This document shows positions 35,745-44,190 of a stretch of 64,000 nt of DNA, piece after piece. Within the stretch, counting starts at the first letter, position 1. Each line of letters begins with the position of its first letter. The notes under the pieces were generated by a model. It made no database searches, was not told the origin of the DNA, and saw only the letters and a list, made by a program, of their open reading frames with translations. Origin of the DNA: Halobacillus locisalis (GTDB lineage: Bacteria > Bacillota > Bacilli > Bacillales > Halobacillaceae); contig NZ_JACEFG010000001.1 of assembly GCF_013694105.1 (NCBI RefSeq), forward strand, positions 1,302,001 through 1,366,000. Direction: 5' to 3'. The position numbers and the translations under genes were made by a program.

Positions 35745-36165
35745 GGGCTGGTTTTGAAACAACTCGCTTTCCTGCGGGGGAGCCGTCGAGCCTCCCCGGT
35801 CGTTGAACTCCCTGTGGGGTCTCGCCTAGGCCCTTCTCCCGCGGGAGTCTCGCTGTTTCAAAACCACCCCTTTCGACATGTGGAGGAACGAACTCTCAGC
35901 ATGGTGGCTGTGGCTGACCTGACGAGCATTGCGCTACCTTGGAAAATAGCTGCTCACCCCGGTTTTGTTTGACGTGAATCAGCTCGTACGATGTTTCCGT
36001 TCGCCTCATAAAAGCAAGAAGGGTCGGGAAATGGCGAGACTCCTATGAGATGCACATGATTGGTGAGATCCCGCAAGGCAAAGCCTGAGGAAGCTCAGCA
36101 CATGCCCATGGAAAGCGAGTCATTTCCCGGCCCTTCAAACGCTACTCAATGTAACGGAAATCACC
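35745..36165. repeat. Composite dispersed repeat, copy 1
   Basis: Two structured halves. Half 1 (35750-35865, 116 nt) is closed by GGTTTTGAAACA / TGTTTCAAAACC. Half 2 (36021-36133, 113 nt) is closed by GGGTCGGGAAATG / CATTTCCCGGCCC, with an outer stem GTTTCCGTT (35993-36001) / AACGGAAAT (36153-36161). The core of half 2 (from GCGAGACTCC to GGAAAGCGAGT) is related to the reverse complement of half 1. It lies between pbuG and ydbT and contains no credible gene. Such GC-rich structured repeats recur in Bacillaceae genomes as I recall them; no function is known to me. Confidence 0.85.
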
Positions 36166-36172
36166 ATTGATA

Positions 36173-36219
36173 AAATAAGAAGGTGAAGTGGATGGAATCT
36201 CCACTTCACCTTCTTATTT
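36173..36219 (-). terminator. Terminator of ydbST
   Basis: Perfect 20-bp stem with a 7-nt loop (36193-36199). It overlaps the last four codons and the stop of ydbT. The T-tract is short, but the stem is the strongest in the window. Confidence 0.75.
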
Positions 36220-37672
36220 TCTGATCAGGCTGATACCAGTCCAACATATCACCAACCGTCTCTTCATTTAAATAGTAACAATGAGCAACCGCTCCACCAG
36301 CCCCAGACTTCAGCGATACTCTCACGCTTCCCAGTCGAATCCGCTTTTGTAAAATCGTTTGAGTCATTGAAGCCGCTTGTATACGGTGCTTTTTCATAAT
36401 GAACGTTTGTTTGATGAGGGATCGACTTCGCAAAGTCATCTGCCTCTCTGAAATATTCCACCCAGCATCATAGTACCCAATCCAACCAAGGAAAGATGCT
36501 GCAGCTGCCACAAGCAGGCTTAGCAAGCCGAGCGGAAAGAATATGATACTAGTCGGAATGGATGCCAACCAGAAAAGCCACGACTGACGAATGATATATC
36601 TAGGCAGTGACCGCTTTGGAGGCCTACTCAATTCAATATCCAGATCATACTCTTCTACGATGTTTCTCATGACACCAGCAATCTCAGCTTTTTTTATAAA
36701 AGGTAACAAACGGAGTTGGTTCTCATCACTTTGCAAAAGCGAGCCGCCAGCACTGATGATGGTTACTGAAGCGTATCCGAGAGGCTGTCGAATTAAGTTT
36801 TCATCAATTCTAAGACCTTGGATCCGGTTCAGTGGGATCGTCATTTGTTTCTTTTCTAACCAACCTCTTGTAATGACAAGGTCGTTATCTTGGAGAAACA
36901 CCGTGAAGTTCGCGTATCGACCGATGGTTAGGAGAATAGATATTCCATAGGCAATAACAAGAATCAGGATCGCTGTGAAGGCAACGACGAGAACGCCGAT
37001 TTGAATCCAATCGACAACCTCCTGATAAATCGCTCCCAGTGGCAGGGCCTCCATCACTTGGGAGAAAAACACCCCTACACCGGATAATACAACTCCCGCA
37101 CCACCTGAGGTGATAGCCATTAGGATTATTTCTTTCATCTTCATCTCGTACACTTTCTCACGAACTTCTTCGGTGGAAGATTCGTCTGTTTCTTCTTCGG
37201 CGGGTGTCCACTTCTCTTGTTTATACTCATGAATCATTTCTTCTAACTGCTCTGCCTCTTCTTTTCTAATCGCCGTAAGTTCCGCTTCTGATTTCTCATT
37301 CCCAGATGATCCAGCCGTTTCTACATCTACTTTGACGAGTTGAAAAGGCCGGTGAAAAATCCCCTCTGAGAAGTTCAAACTTTGGATTCGATCAATAGGA
37401 ATGTAGCGTTTCTTTCTGAAGAATAGCCCATACTCGATTCTAAGCTCCCCTTCTTCCATCCGATACGTAAATCGTAACCATCTGATAAAACCACTCGCTA
37501 GAATCAAAAGCAGCACACCAGCGGAGACGAGAATCGGTATCCATTCTATAGAACCACTGGTGAATCCACCGTTCAAAAAGACAATGGCCACTAAAGGTAA
37601 TACCGCGTCTTTTAAACCTTTGACAAAATTAATGACGGCAGAAATCGGGTGTAATCGTTTCGGTTCAAACAT
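36206..37672 (-). CDS. ydbT: PH domain membrane protein YdbT
   Basis: 488 residues. Paired membrane segments alternate with bacterial PH (bPH2) domains: the first domain is near 70-150 (EGELRIEYGLFFRKKRYIPIDRIQSLNFS), the second near 260-330 (DLVITRGWLEKKQMTIPLNRIQGLRIDENLIRQP), the third near 400-480 (RQMTLRSRSLIKQTFIMKKHRIQAAS). A charged Glu-rich segment joins the first two. It overlaps ydbS by 8 nt. In B. subtilis ydbST protects against the antimicrobial amylocin of B. amyloliquefaciens; the mechanism is unclear. Confidence 0.88.
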   Translation of the reverse strand: MFEPKRLHPISAVINFVKGLKDAVLPLVAIVFLNGGFTSGSIEWIPILVSAGVLLLILASGFIRWLRFTYRMEEGELRIEYGLFFRKKRYIPIDRIQSLNFSEGIFHRPFQLVKVDVETAGSSGNEKSEAELTAIRKEEAEQLEEMIHEYKQEKWTPAEEETDESSTEEVREKVYEMKMKEIILMAITSGGAGVVLSGVGVFFSQVMEALPLGAIYQEVVDWIQIGVLVVAFTAILILVIAYGISILLTIGRYANFTVFLQDNDLVITRGWLEKKQMTIPLNRIQGLRIDENLIRQPLGYASVTIISAGGSLLQSDENQLRLLPFIKKAEIAGVMRNIVEEYDLDIELSRPPKRSLPRYIIRQSWLFWLASIPTSIIFFPLGLLSLLVAAAASFLGWIGYYDAGWNISERQMTLRSRSLIKQTFIMKKHRIQAASMTQTILQKRIRLGSVRVSLKSGAGGAVAHCYYLNEETVGDMLDWYQPDQKIRR

Positions 37673-38144
37673 CGTCTTCCGCCACCCTTGCTAACGCTGA
37701 AATGGATTGGCGCAACTCTTCCGCTTCTTGTTCATCCAGGGCCGGTATTTTATGTACCGTAGCTGCCGTTGAAATACTGATGGTGGCTAAACGGAATTTC
37801 CTTAATAATGGACCTTGTTCCGTATCAACATGTTGTACACGAACCATCGGTACTAAAGTCTTTGTAATTAAAAGAATTCCATGCTGCAATTCGACATCCT
37901 GTTCTGTGACTTCGTAGCGCCACCGCTTCCATTTAAGAGACGGCAGAAGCCACACTGAAAATATCAGTTCCAATACGAGAATGGCAGCTGCAACCCACAT
38001 GATCCATATCGGCCATTCCCAGCGCACAATGGCCACAATCAACGCTGCACTGACAACGAATGTGATAGCAAACTGAATCATGCCGTAAATGCGCCATAAT
38101 GTTAACGCCCTTCTCGATATTTGACGGGCTGGTTCCTCCATCAT
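37665..38144 (-). CDS. ydbS: PH domain membrane protein YdbS
   Basis: 159 residues: two membrane segments (about 18-40 and 45-68), then one bPH2 domain (EVTEQDVELQHGILLITKTLVPMVRVQHVDTEQGPLLRKF). The ATG follows GAGGTGG. It acts with YdbT, encoded directly downstream with an 8-nt overlap. Confidence 0.88.
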   Translation of the reverse strand: MMEEPARQISRRALTLWRIYGMIQFAITFVVSAALIVAIVRWEWPIWIMWVAAAILVLELIFSVWLLPSLKWKRWRYEVTEQDVELQHGILLITKTLVPMVRVQHVDTEQGPLLRKFRLATISISTAATVHKIPALDEQEAEELRQSISALARVAEDDV

Positions 38145-38204
38145 TCTTGACCACCTCTATCCTTAGCTACTTCATACGTATGTAACCCGACTTGGGTTTC
38201 AAAA

Positions 38205-38238
38205 AAGCCAGGCATGAACAATCGCCCCTACCTGGCTT
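38205..38238 (-). terminator. Terminator of proC
   Basis: Stem AAGCCAGG / CCTGGCTT with an 18-nt loop, followed on the minus strand by TTTTTT. Confidence 0.7.
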
Positions 38239-38243
38239 ACCTA

Positions 38244-39056
38244 TCATTGACCGCTAGATAAGTCTTTCGAACGCTTGGTACATGCATTCATTGCTTGAAT
38301 GATGGAGCTACGCAACCCCGTTTGCTCAAGCGTATTGACCCCTTCAATCGTTACTCCACCCGGGGTACACACGGCATCTTTCAATTCACCAGGATGCTTT
38401 CCTGTTTCAAGGACCATTTTCGCAGCACCCTGAACGGCTTGAGAAGCGAGTTTATATGCTTTGTCTCTTGGAAAACCTTGCTGAACCGCTGTATCTGCCA
38501 TCGCTTCGATGAACATATACACAAACGCTGGTGATGATCCACTGACAGCAGGGACGGCGTCCATAAGGCTCTCATCAATGACTTCCGCCTCTCCAAAGCT
38601 TTCGAATACCTCCATTACCTCTGCAAGCTCTTCTTTTGTCACGAAATCATTCGGACATAAAACACTCATCCCTGCACCAACTAGTGATGGTGTGTTCGGC
38701 ATGGAGCGGATGACTTTCACATTCTTATCAAACGCTTCTTTCATTTGATCGAGTGTAATTCCTGCGGCAATCGTGATCACCACGGTATCGTCTGTAACTT
38801 CTTCTCTTATTTGCTGAATAACACCTTGATAGACATAAGGTTTAACGGCCAAGAAGAGCAAATCGCTTTCTCTTGCCAATTTCTTATTGTCTGTAGATAT
38901 TTCAATTCCCAGTTCATCTGTGACAAAGTCAATCGTCTCATCAGATAAAGCTGTTGCCGCTATTTCGCCAGGCTTCACGATCTCCGCACTGATCATGCCT
39001 TGAATCATAGCTTGGCCCATTTGACCACACCCGATAAATCCTATTTTCTTATTCAC
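38244..39056 (-). CDS. proC: Pyrroline-5-carboxylate reductase
   Basis: 270 residues. Catalyses the last step of proline synthesis with NAD(P)H. The N-terminal Rossmann motif is GFIGCGQMGQAMIQG. Conserved signatures are FLAVKPYVYQ, RSMPNTPSLVGAG, AVSGSSPAFVYMFIEAMAD and the C-terminal PROSITE-type region LKDAVCTPGGVTIEGVN. Monocistronic. Proline is a common compatible solute in halotolerant bacilli, but no osmotic control element is visible. Confidence 0.93.
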   Translation of the reverse strand: MNKKIGFIGCGQMGQAMIQGMISAEIVKPGEIAATALSDETIDFVTDELGIEISTDNKKLARESDLLFLAVKPYVYQGVIQQIREEVTDDTVVITIAAGITLDQMKEAFDKNVKVIRSMPNTPSLVGAGMSVLCPNDFVTKEELAEVMEVFESFGEAEVIDESLMDAVPAVSGSSPAFVYMFIEAMADTAVQQGFPRDKAYKLASQAVQGAAKMVLETGKHPGELKDAVCTPGGVTIEGVNTLEQTGLRSSIIQAMNACTKRSKDLSSGQ

Positions 39057-39263
39057 CGTTCATCCCTCCTAGTGTTCTTATTGTATAGGAAGTCAGCACA
39101 CTTCACAATTATTCCTCTCCTTCCATTCAATCAGATGTAAAGAACTAGTAAATATTTCTCTTTTTCGTTAGTAAAGGTTTACAAAATTATTTCGATTCCC
39201 TATAATAGTAAATGTATTCTTCATATCATAGCGATTCACCAAAAATATCATAGCTGCTACGAG

Positions 39264-39293
39264 AAAAGCCGAGCTGCCTTAAGCTCGGCTTTT
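39264..39293 (-). terminator. Terminator of antiporter gene
   Basis: Stem AAAAGCCGAGCT / AGCTCGGCTTTT, short loop, with T residues on the right and A residues on the left. It overlaps the antiporter stop. Confidence 0.8.
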
Positions 39294-40775
39294 TTCGTTC
39301 TCTTCTTTTACAGCTTCCAGCAGTTCTTTCAGTTCTTTTTTGTTCTTCCGGGAAACAAGAATGTAAAGAGTATCCCCTGCTTTGATTTCTGTTTGCCCAT
39401 AAGGTGTGATGACGTCGCCTTCTCGGATAATGGCATTGATCAGGGCTCTATCCGGAAGCTCCATATCCTCTAACTTCTTACCAACAATTCGGTTATTCTC
39501 AACAACTTCAAATTCCATCATCTCTACATTCGCTTTGCCGATTGAGATCAACTCCAACGAATGAATAGGATTCGTCAACTTATCGGAAACCAGTTGGAAA
39601 CGTTCAGCTACCCATGTAATAGAAGAACCCTGAGCAAGTGCTGAGGTCAAAACAGTAAAGAACACGACGTTGAAAATCACTTGGCTATTCTCTACCCCGG
39701 CGAGCATCGGGAAAATAGCTAATACGATGGGTACCGCACCCCGCAAACCTGCCCAAGATAGAAAAACCTTCTCTTTTGGCGTAAAACCAAATCCTACTAA
39801 ACTAATGAAGGTTGCTAACGGTCGAGCAACAAGGATCAGGACAAGCGCAATGACTAAACCGTCAAACATGACAGAAGGACGAAAGACTTCGGTCGGAAAG
39901 ACGAACAGCCCCAAAATGATGAACATCAAGATTTGAGCCATCCAACCAAACCCTTCATGGAAACGAAGAATAGAGTAACGGTAAGCAAGTTCAGAATTGC
40001 CTACTAATACGGCGGCCACATAGACAGCAAGCAAGCCACTCGCTTGTATGAGAGAACTGGCACTATAAGCTAAAAAGGCAAAGCTTAAAGCAAATAGAGG
40101 GTATAGGCCACTCGAATCTAAATTAATGCGATTCAAAGCGAAACTAGCTATGTACCCGATACCAAGACCAACAACAAGTCCAGCCCCCATCTGCCAGAAG
40201 AACGATCCCACGAGTCCCCATATGTTTACTTGATCAAAGGTGAGCAATTGTATAAAACTGATGGTTAAAAATACAGCCATCGGGTCGTTTGTTCCGGATT
40301 CTGCTTCAAGTGTCGCCTCTAAATTCCCCTTAATATTTTTTCCTTTCAATGCAGCAAAAACGGCTGCTGCATCTGTAGAACCGATGATAGCCCCTACGAG
40401 AAATGCTTCAAACCAAGAAAGTTGTAATACAAATTTTGCCGCAACCGCCACAATCGATGTTGTCAAGATGACCCCTACAGTAGCAAGAGAAATCGAAGGT
40501 GCGATGACAGGTCGTATATCCTGCCACTTCGTCTGCATACCACCTTCAAACAGAATGACAATTAAAGCAAACACACCAACAAGCTGAGCGATTTCTGCAT
40601 TGTCGAAGTAGATAAACCCAAGACCATCACTTCCGACGATCATGCCGACGGCAATAAACAACACCAGAGATGGTACACCTAATCGCGAAGAGAACTTCGT
40701 TACAACGACACTGGCAATAAGTAATAGTGCTACTAGCATAATGAACTGATTCGATTGGAGAATTTCTTGTATCAT
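39279..40775 (-). CDS. K+ or Na+/H+ antiporter, NhaP2/CvrA type
   Basis: 498 residues: a CPA1-type membrane domain (about 12 helices; motifs GSTDAAAVFAALKG and LEAESGTNDPMAVFLT) and a C-terminal TrkA_C domain (about 400-480, NNRIVGKKLEDMELPDRALI) that usually binds nucleotide and gates transport. The ND pair in GTNDP is the cation-binding site. The ATG at 40775 has AAGGGG upstream; the longer frame to 40844 runs into the promoter. It likely supports pH and salt homeostasis. Confidence 0.88.
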   Translation of the reverse strand: MIQEILQSNQFIMLVALLLIASVVVTKFSSRLGVPSLVLFIAVGMIVGSDGLGFIYFDNAEIAQLVGVFALIVILFEGGMQTKWQDIRPVIAPSISLATVGVILTTSIVAVAAKFVLQLSWFEAFLVGAIIGSTDAAAVFAALKGKNIKGNLEATLEAESGTNDPMAVFLTISFIQLLTFDQVNIWGLVGSFFWQMGAGLVVGLGIGYIASFALNRINLDSSGLYPLFALSFAFLAYSASSLIQASGLLAVYVAAVLVGNSELAYRYSILRFHEGFGWMAQILMFIILGLFVFPTEVFRPSVMFDGLVIALVLILVARPLATFISLVGFGFTPKEKVFLSWAGLRGAVPIVLAIFPMLAGVENSQVIFNVVFFTVLTSALAQGSSITWVAERFQLVSDKLTNPIHSLELISIGKANVEMMEFEVVENNRIVGKKLEDMELPDRALINAIIREGDVITPYGQTEIKAGDTLYILVSRKNKKELKELLEAVKEENEKSRA

Positions 40776-40808
40776 AGTCCGTACCCCTTTGTATCTTTCT
40801 GTTTTACT

Positions 40809-40817
40809 ATTATAACA
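40809..40817 (-). promoter_or_regulatory. Extended -10 promoter of antiporter gene
   Basis: TGTTATAAT on the minus strand, about 35 nt upstream of the ATG; no convincing -35. Confidence 0.5.
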
Positions 40818-40874
40818 GGGGCACGAAGACTGTGCTTTGCTCAAGGCTTCTATGTAAGTAAGTTTGGTGAACAG

Positions 40875-41048
40875 AGTCCGAAGAAAAGGTTTCCCCTGTC
40901 CTAAATAAACGGAGCTGATGTCTGAAAAAGCGGTACTCTTGTCCGAATGAGCAATAAATGCCCGATATCTTACGTCCCTTGTCCGGAGCCTGAGTGGATG
41001 TCCGATTTAACTCGATTCTTGTCCGAGTAGATCGGTTAATTGTCCGAA
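40875..41048. repeat. TGTCCGA phased repeat array, nine units
   Basis: Nine copies of a TGTCCGA core (some degenerate) begin at 40875, 40897, 40919, 40940, 40959, 40980, 40999, 41020 and 41041; start-to-start spacing is 19-22 bp. Two forms alternate through most of the array: ATGTCCGAT and CTTGTCCGA, giving a higher-order period of about 40 bp. Sequence between cores is not conserved. Confidence 0.85.
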
Positions 41049-41092
41049 TCAGCATCCTCATCTACACCTATATCATTTATCAGACATAATAA

Positions 41093-41120
41093 AAGCCGAG
41101 CAGCATATGCCGCTCGGCTT
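41093..41120 (-). terminator. Terminator of yhbH
   Basis: Stem AAGCCGAGC / GCTCGGCTT with inner GCAT / ATGC pairing, followed on the minus strand by TTTTATTA. Confidence 0.75.
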
Positions 41121-41129
41121 ACTCTACCT

Positions 41130-42293
41130 TTAACTGAACACCTCTTGTTCTTCTTCACTAAAGAACTCTTTCATAGCATGGAACACATCTGCTTTTCTTT
41201 TCAAGATATAATGCCTGAACTTCGGATGATCGATGGATTTATACGCTTGCATCAAACTCGATGATCGATTATATTGGTTGACCTCCCCATACCCGAACAT
41301 TTGTGAAACTTCGATCAACTGTTCGATTAATCCTAAGCACCGTTTGTTATCTGATGTTAAGTTATCGCCATCTGAGAAGTGAAAAGGATAAATATTATAG
41401 CGTTCTGGTGAATATTTGGTCTCAATCAACTCCAATGCTTTTCTATAAGCGGAGGAACAAATCGTACCCCCACTTTCGCCTTTAGAGAAGAAATCATGTT
41501 CATTGACGACTTTCGCCTGTGTGTGGTGAGCAATGAATTCAATATCAACGGTTTCATAATTTCGATTCAGGAATCGGTTCATCCAGAAAAAGAAGCTGCG
41601 TGCCATATATTTTTCCCATTGTCCCATGCTTCCACTCGTATCCATCATTGCGATGACAACAGCCTTAGATTCAGGTTTGGTTTTTTCATTCCATGTCTTG
41701 AAGCGAATATCTTCCGGATAAATCGGCGCAAAGGACGCCTCGCCACCCAGCGCATTCCGCTTGTAAGCTTCTAGCATTGTGCGCTTCTTATCAATATTAC
41801 CAGTTAATCCAGTTTTACGGATATCACTAAACTCAATGTCTGTACTGATAATATTATCTTTTTCTTTTTCATCTAAGTTCGGGAGCGTCAACTCTTTGAA
41901 AAAAGCCTCTTCCAATTCGGCAAGTGAGATTTCTGCTTCATAATAGTCTTCCCCTGCCTGATCTCCAGCTCCATCCCCGTCCCCCGGTTTACCTTTCTTG
42001 GCATTTGGATCTTGAGCAACGACATCCCCAACCTGGCTGTCACCTTCGCCTTGACCCGCATGTTTGTTCTTTTCATGGTTGTAACGGATTTTATATTCAT
42101 CAAGTGAACGGATTGGTATTTTAACTACACGCTTACCATTCGACATCACAATGTTCTCTTCCGTAATCAAATCAGGTAACTGCTTATTCATGGCATCCTT
42201 GACTTTTTCTTGATGTCGCCTCTGATCGTCATAGCCTTTCCTGTGGAGGGACCAGTCGTCTTCGGCGATAACAAAACTTTTCTCTTCATCCAT
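41130..42293 (-). CDS. yhbH: Sporulation protein YhbH (DUF444)
   Basis: 387 residues, DUF444 family. A basic N-terminal part is followed by a Gly/Asp-rich linker ([24 protein letters not shown]) and a von Willebrand-A-like domain with the MIDAS-type motif MMDTSGSMG. In bacilli it is encoded next to prkA and expressed early in the mother cell. Here prkA is about 9 kb away, across odhAB, ppk and ppx. ATG after AGGAGGG. Both flanks carry TGTCCGA arrays. Confidence 0.9.
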   Translation of the reverse strand: MDEEKSFVIAEDDWSLHRKGYDDQRRHQEKVKDAMNKQLPDLITEENIVMSNGKRVVKIPIRSLDEYKIRYNHEKNKHAGQGEGDSQVGDVVAQDPNAKKGKPGDGDGAGDQAGEDYYEAEISLAELEEAFFKELTLPNLDEKEKDNIISTDIEFSDIRKTGLTGNIDKKRTMLEAYKRNALGGEASFAPIYPEDIRFKTWNEKTKPESKAVVIAMMDTSGSMGQWEKYMARSFFFWMNRFLNRNYETVDIEFIAHHTQAKVVNEHDFFSKGESGGTICSSAYRKALELIETKYSPERYNIYPFHFSDGDNLTSDNKRCLGLIEQLIEVSQMFGYGEVNQYNRSSSLMQAYKSIDHPKFRHYILKRKADVFHAMKEFFSEEEQEVFS

Positions 42294-42419
42294 GATATTT
42301 CTCCCTCCTAAGCGAGTATTACTCTATCGTATGCAGGTCCACGTCAATGGATGAAACATATCGTCATAAGTGTGCTCTTTTATCTAAATATTCTGACCAT
42401 TTAAGCGTTCTATAAAAAA

Positions 42420-42448
42420 CCCCAATCACCTTATGATAGTGATTGAGG
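42420..42448 (-). terminator. Orphan terminator upstream of yhbH
   Basis: Ten-bp stem CCTCAATCAC / GTGATTGGGG (one mismatch or G-U), 9-nt loop, followed on the minus strand by TTTTTT. odhAB already has a terminator 390 nt upstream, so this one implies another transcript or a fail-safe. Confidence 0.75.
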
Positions 42449-42561
42449 AAAAGTTTCATTCAGCGCTCGGATACATTCTTTAAGAAAGGTACGTTTGGAC
42501 AACTAGAAACAGAGCCCTTACCGCGCAGTATTTTGAGGAGGGTAAGGAAATGTGTGCAATC

Positions 42562-42714
42562 TGTCCCAATAGGCTGAGCAAATGTCCGATAAAGTGCGTC
42601 TCTTGTCCGAATCAGAAAAGAATGTCCGATATAGAAGGTCACTTGTCCGAAATGTGCAGATGAATATCTGATTTCGTGCATCTGTTGTCCGAATGGCTTG
42701 AATAAAAGTCTGAA
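42562..42714. repeat. TGTCCGA phased repeat array, eight units
   Basis: Cores begin at 42562, 42583, 42604, 42623, 42644, 42665, 42686 and 42707; six of seven spacings are exactly 21 bp and one is 19. The forms AATGTCCGAT and CTTGTCCGA alternate in the centre. Same orientation as the array on the other side of yhbH. Confidence 0.85.
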
Positions 42715-42831
42715 TTGAGGTCTTCCTCCCTCCTCAAGTTTCTAATATTTGCGAAAGGACCTTAACATCTCGAAATCAGACCTTCCTCAAATCTGCCCGA
42801 TTCTTGCATAGCATTTAATATTGCAAAATAA

Positions 42832-42862
42832 AACCCCGTCAAATCGGTGATTTGACGGGGTT
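42832..42862 (-). terminator. Terminator of odhAB
   Basis: Perfect 14-bp stem AACCCCGTCAAATC / GATTTGACGGGGTT, 3-nt loop, followed on the minus strand by TTATTTT. Confidence 0.85.
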
Positions 42863-42867
42863 AGTGA

Positions 42868-44190
42868 TTAACCTTCTAGCAGTAGATCATATGGATCTTC
42901 AATCATCTCTTTAATTCGACGGAGGAACTGCACAGCATCCTTGCCATCGACAATACGGTGATCATAGGATAAAGCGATATACATCATTGGACGAGCTTGA
43001 ATCGTATCGTCCGGCATCACGACAGCACGTTTCTCAATGTTGTGTAGACCTAAAATCCCGACCTGTGGTGAATTTAAGATTGGTGTGGATAGCATCGAAC
43101 CGAAGATACCACCATTGGTAATCGTAAATGAACCACCTTGAAGGTCTTCTAGCTGCAATTCTTTGTTGCGAGCTTTTGTCGCTACATCCATAATTCCTTT
43201 CTCAATTCCAGCGAAGCTTAAACGATCCGCATCACGGACAACGGGTACAACTAATCCTTCCTCTGTTGAAACCGCCATACCAATATCGTAGAATTTCTTC
43301 TGGACAATCTCGTTGCCCTGGATTTCTGCGTTCAATAACGGGAATTCTTTAAGAGCCCCTACAACGGCTTTTGTGAAGAATGACATGAATCCAAGCTTCA
43401 CATCATGTTTGTTTAAAAACGTTTCTTTACGTTCTTTACGCAGGTTCATCACGTTTGTCATATCGACTTCGTTGAAGGTTGTCAGCATAGCAGCCTCTTG
43501 TTGCACTTCAACCAAACGCTTAGCAATCGTCTGACGGCGACGCGACATCTTGATACGCTCCACAGGTTTCTCAAACTCGGTTTTCTCATTTGATTGATCT
43601 TGCTTTTTCTCTTTCTTAGGTGCTTCTTTTTTCTTCTCTTCTTTCTTGTCTCCACCTTTAGCTGCCGCATCCACGTCTTCTGGACGGATTCTTCCTAATG
43701 GATCACGAGCAGAAATCTCACTCAAGTCTATGCCAAGCTCTCGTGCACGCTTACGAGCCGCTGGAGTGGCAATGACGTCTTTTTGTTGACTATCAGAAGA
43801 AGACTTCTCTTCTGACTTCTCATCTTTATCTTCTTTTTGTTGTTTCGGTTGATCTTCTTGTTTAGGTTGTTCTTGCTTTTCTTCTTTTGCTTTAGAGGAG
43901 GTTTCTTCTTCAGAGGACTCTTCTTCAGAATCATCATCAGAGTTTCCTGCTTCTCCATTCTCATCGACTTTTGCAATCACATCGCCCACTTCGACGTCGT
44001 CTCCTTCTTCTTTTAGAAGTTCAGAGATGACTCCGCCAGCATCTGCATTGACCTCGACGTTGACCTTATCTGTTTCTAATTCAAGAATAGGGTCTCCCTT
44101 TTCAACTTGATCACCTTTCTTGACTAGCCATTCAGCAATAGTACCTTCTGTTATGGATTCAGCTAATTCAGGAACTTTAATTTCCTTCAT
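42868..44190 (-). CDS. odhB: 2-oxoglutarate dehydrogenase E2, dihydrolipoyl succinyltransferase
   Basis: 440 residues. The lipoyl domain (1-78) has the lipoylated Lys in ELETDKVNVEV. A long Glu/Lys/Ser/Gln linker (about 80-150) leads to the E1/E3-binding domain (ATPAARKRARELGIDLSEI; DPLGRIRPEDV), a second charged linker, then the catalytic domain with active-site DHRIVDG (SYDHRIVDGKDAVQFL). The ATG at 44190 follows AAGGAGGAAATT and overlaps the odhA end by 14 nt. The linkers are more charged than in B. subtilis, consistent with a salt-adapted host. Confidence 0.95.
   Translation of the reverse strand: MKEIKVPELAESITEGTIAEWLVKKGDQVEKGDPILELETDKVNVEVNADAGGVISELLKEEGDDVEVGDVIAKVDENGEAGNSDDDSEEESSEEETSSKAKEEKQEQPKQEDQPKQQKEDKDEKSEEKSSSDSQQKDVIATPAARKRARELGIDLSEISARDPLGRIRPEDVDAAAKGGDKKEEKKKEAPKKEKKQDQSNEKTEFEKPVERIKMSRRRQTIAKRLVEVQQEAAMLTTFNEVDMTNVMNLRKERKETFLNKHDVKLGFMSFFTKAVVGALKEFPLLNAEIQGNEIVQKKFYDIGMAVSTEEGLVVPVVRDADRLSFAGIEKGIMDVATKARNKELQLEDLQGGSFTITNGGIFGSMLSTPILNSPQVGILGLHNIEKRAVVMPDDTIQARPMMYIALSYDHRIVDGKDAVQFLRRIKEMIEDPYDLLLEG

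Larger units (their letters stand above)
40776..41092. other. Intergenic region, antiporter / yhbH
   Basis: No gene. Contains the antiporter promoter at 40809-40817 and the large TGTCCGA array at 40875-41048. Confidence 0.7.
42294..42831. other. Intergenic region, yhbH / odhB
   Basis: About 540 nt with no convincing gene. It holds an orphan minus-strand terminator (42420-42448) and the second large TGTCCGA array (42562-42714). The yhbH promoter is expected between 42300 and 42420 but could not be assigned. Confidence 0.6.

Noticed and set aside
35754-35972. Small ORFs inside the composite repeats, also at 55307-55540
   Set aside because: They follow the structured DNA, lack ribosome binding sites and differ in frame and length between the copies.
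42460-42681. 73-codon minus-strand ORF within the TGTCCGA array
   Set aside because: Its frame merely reads through the repeat cores and has no ribosome binding site; the 12-nt distance to a terminator is noted but not enough.
40875-42714. TGTCCGA arrays as a CRISPR
   Set aside because: The core is only 7-9 bp and degenerate, spacers are about 12-14 bp, and no cas genes are present.
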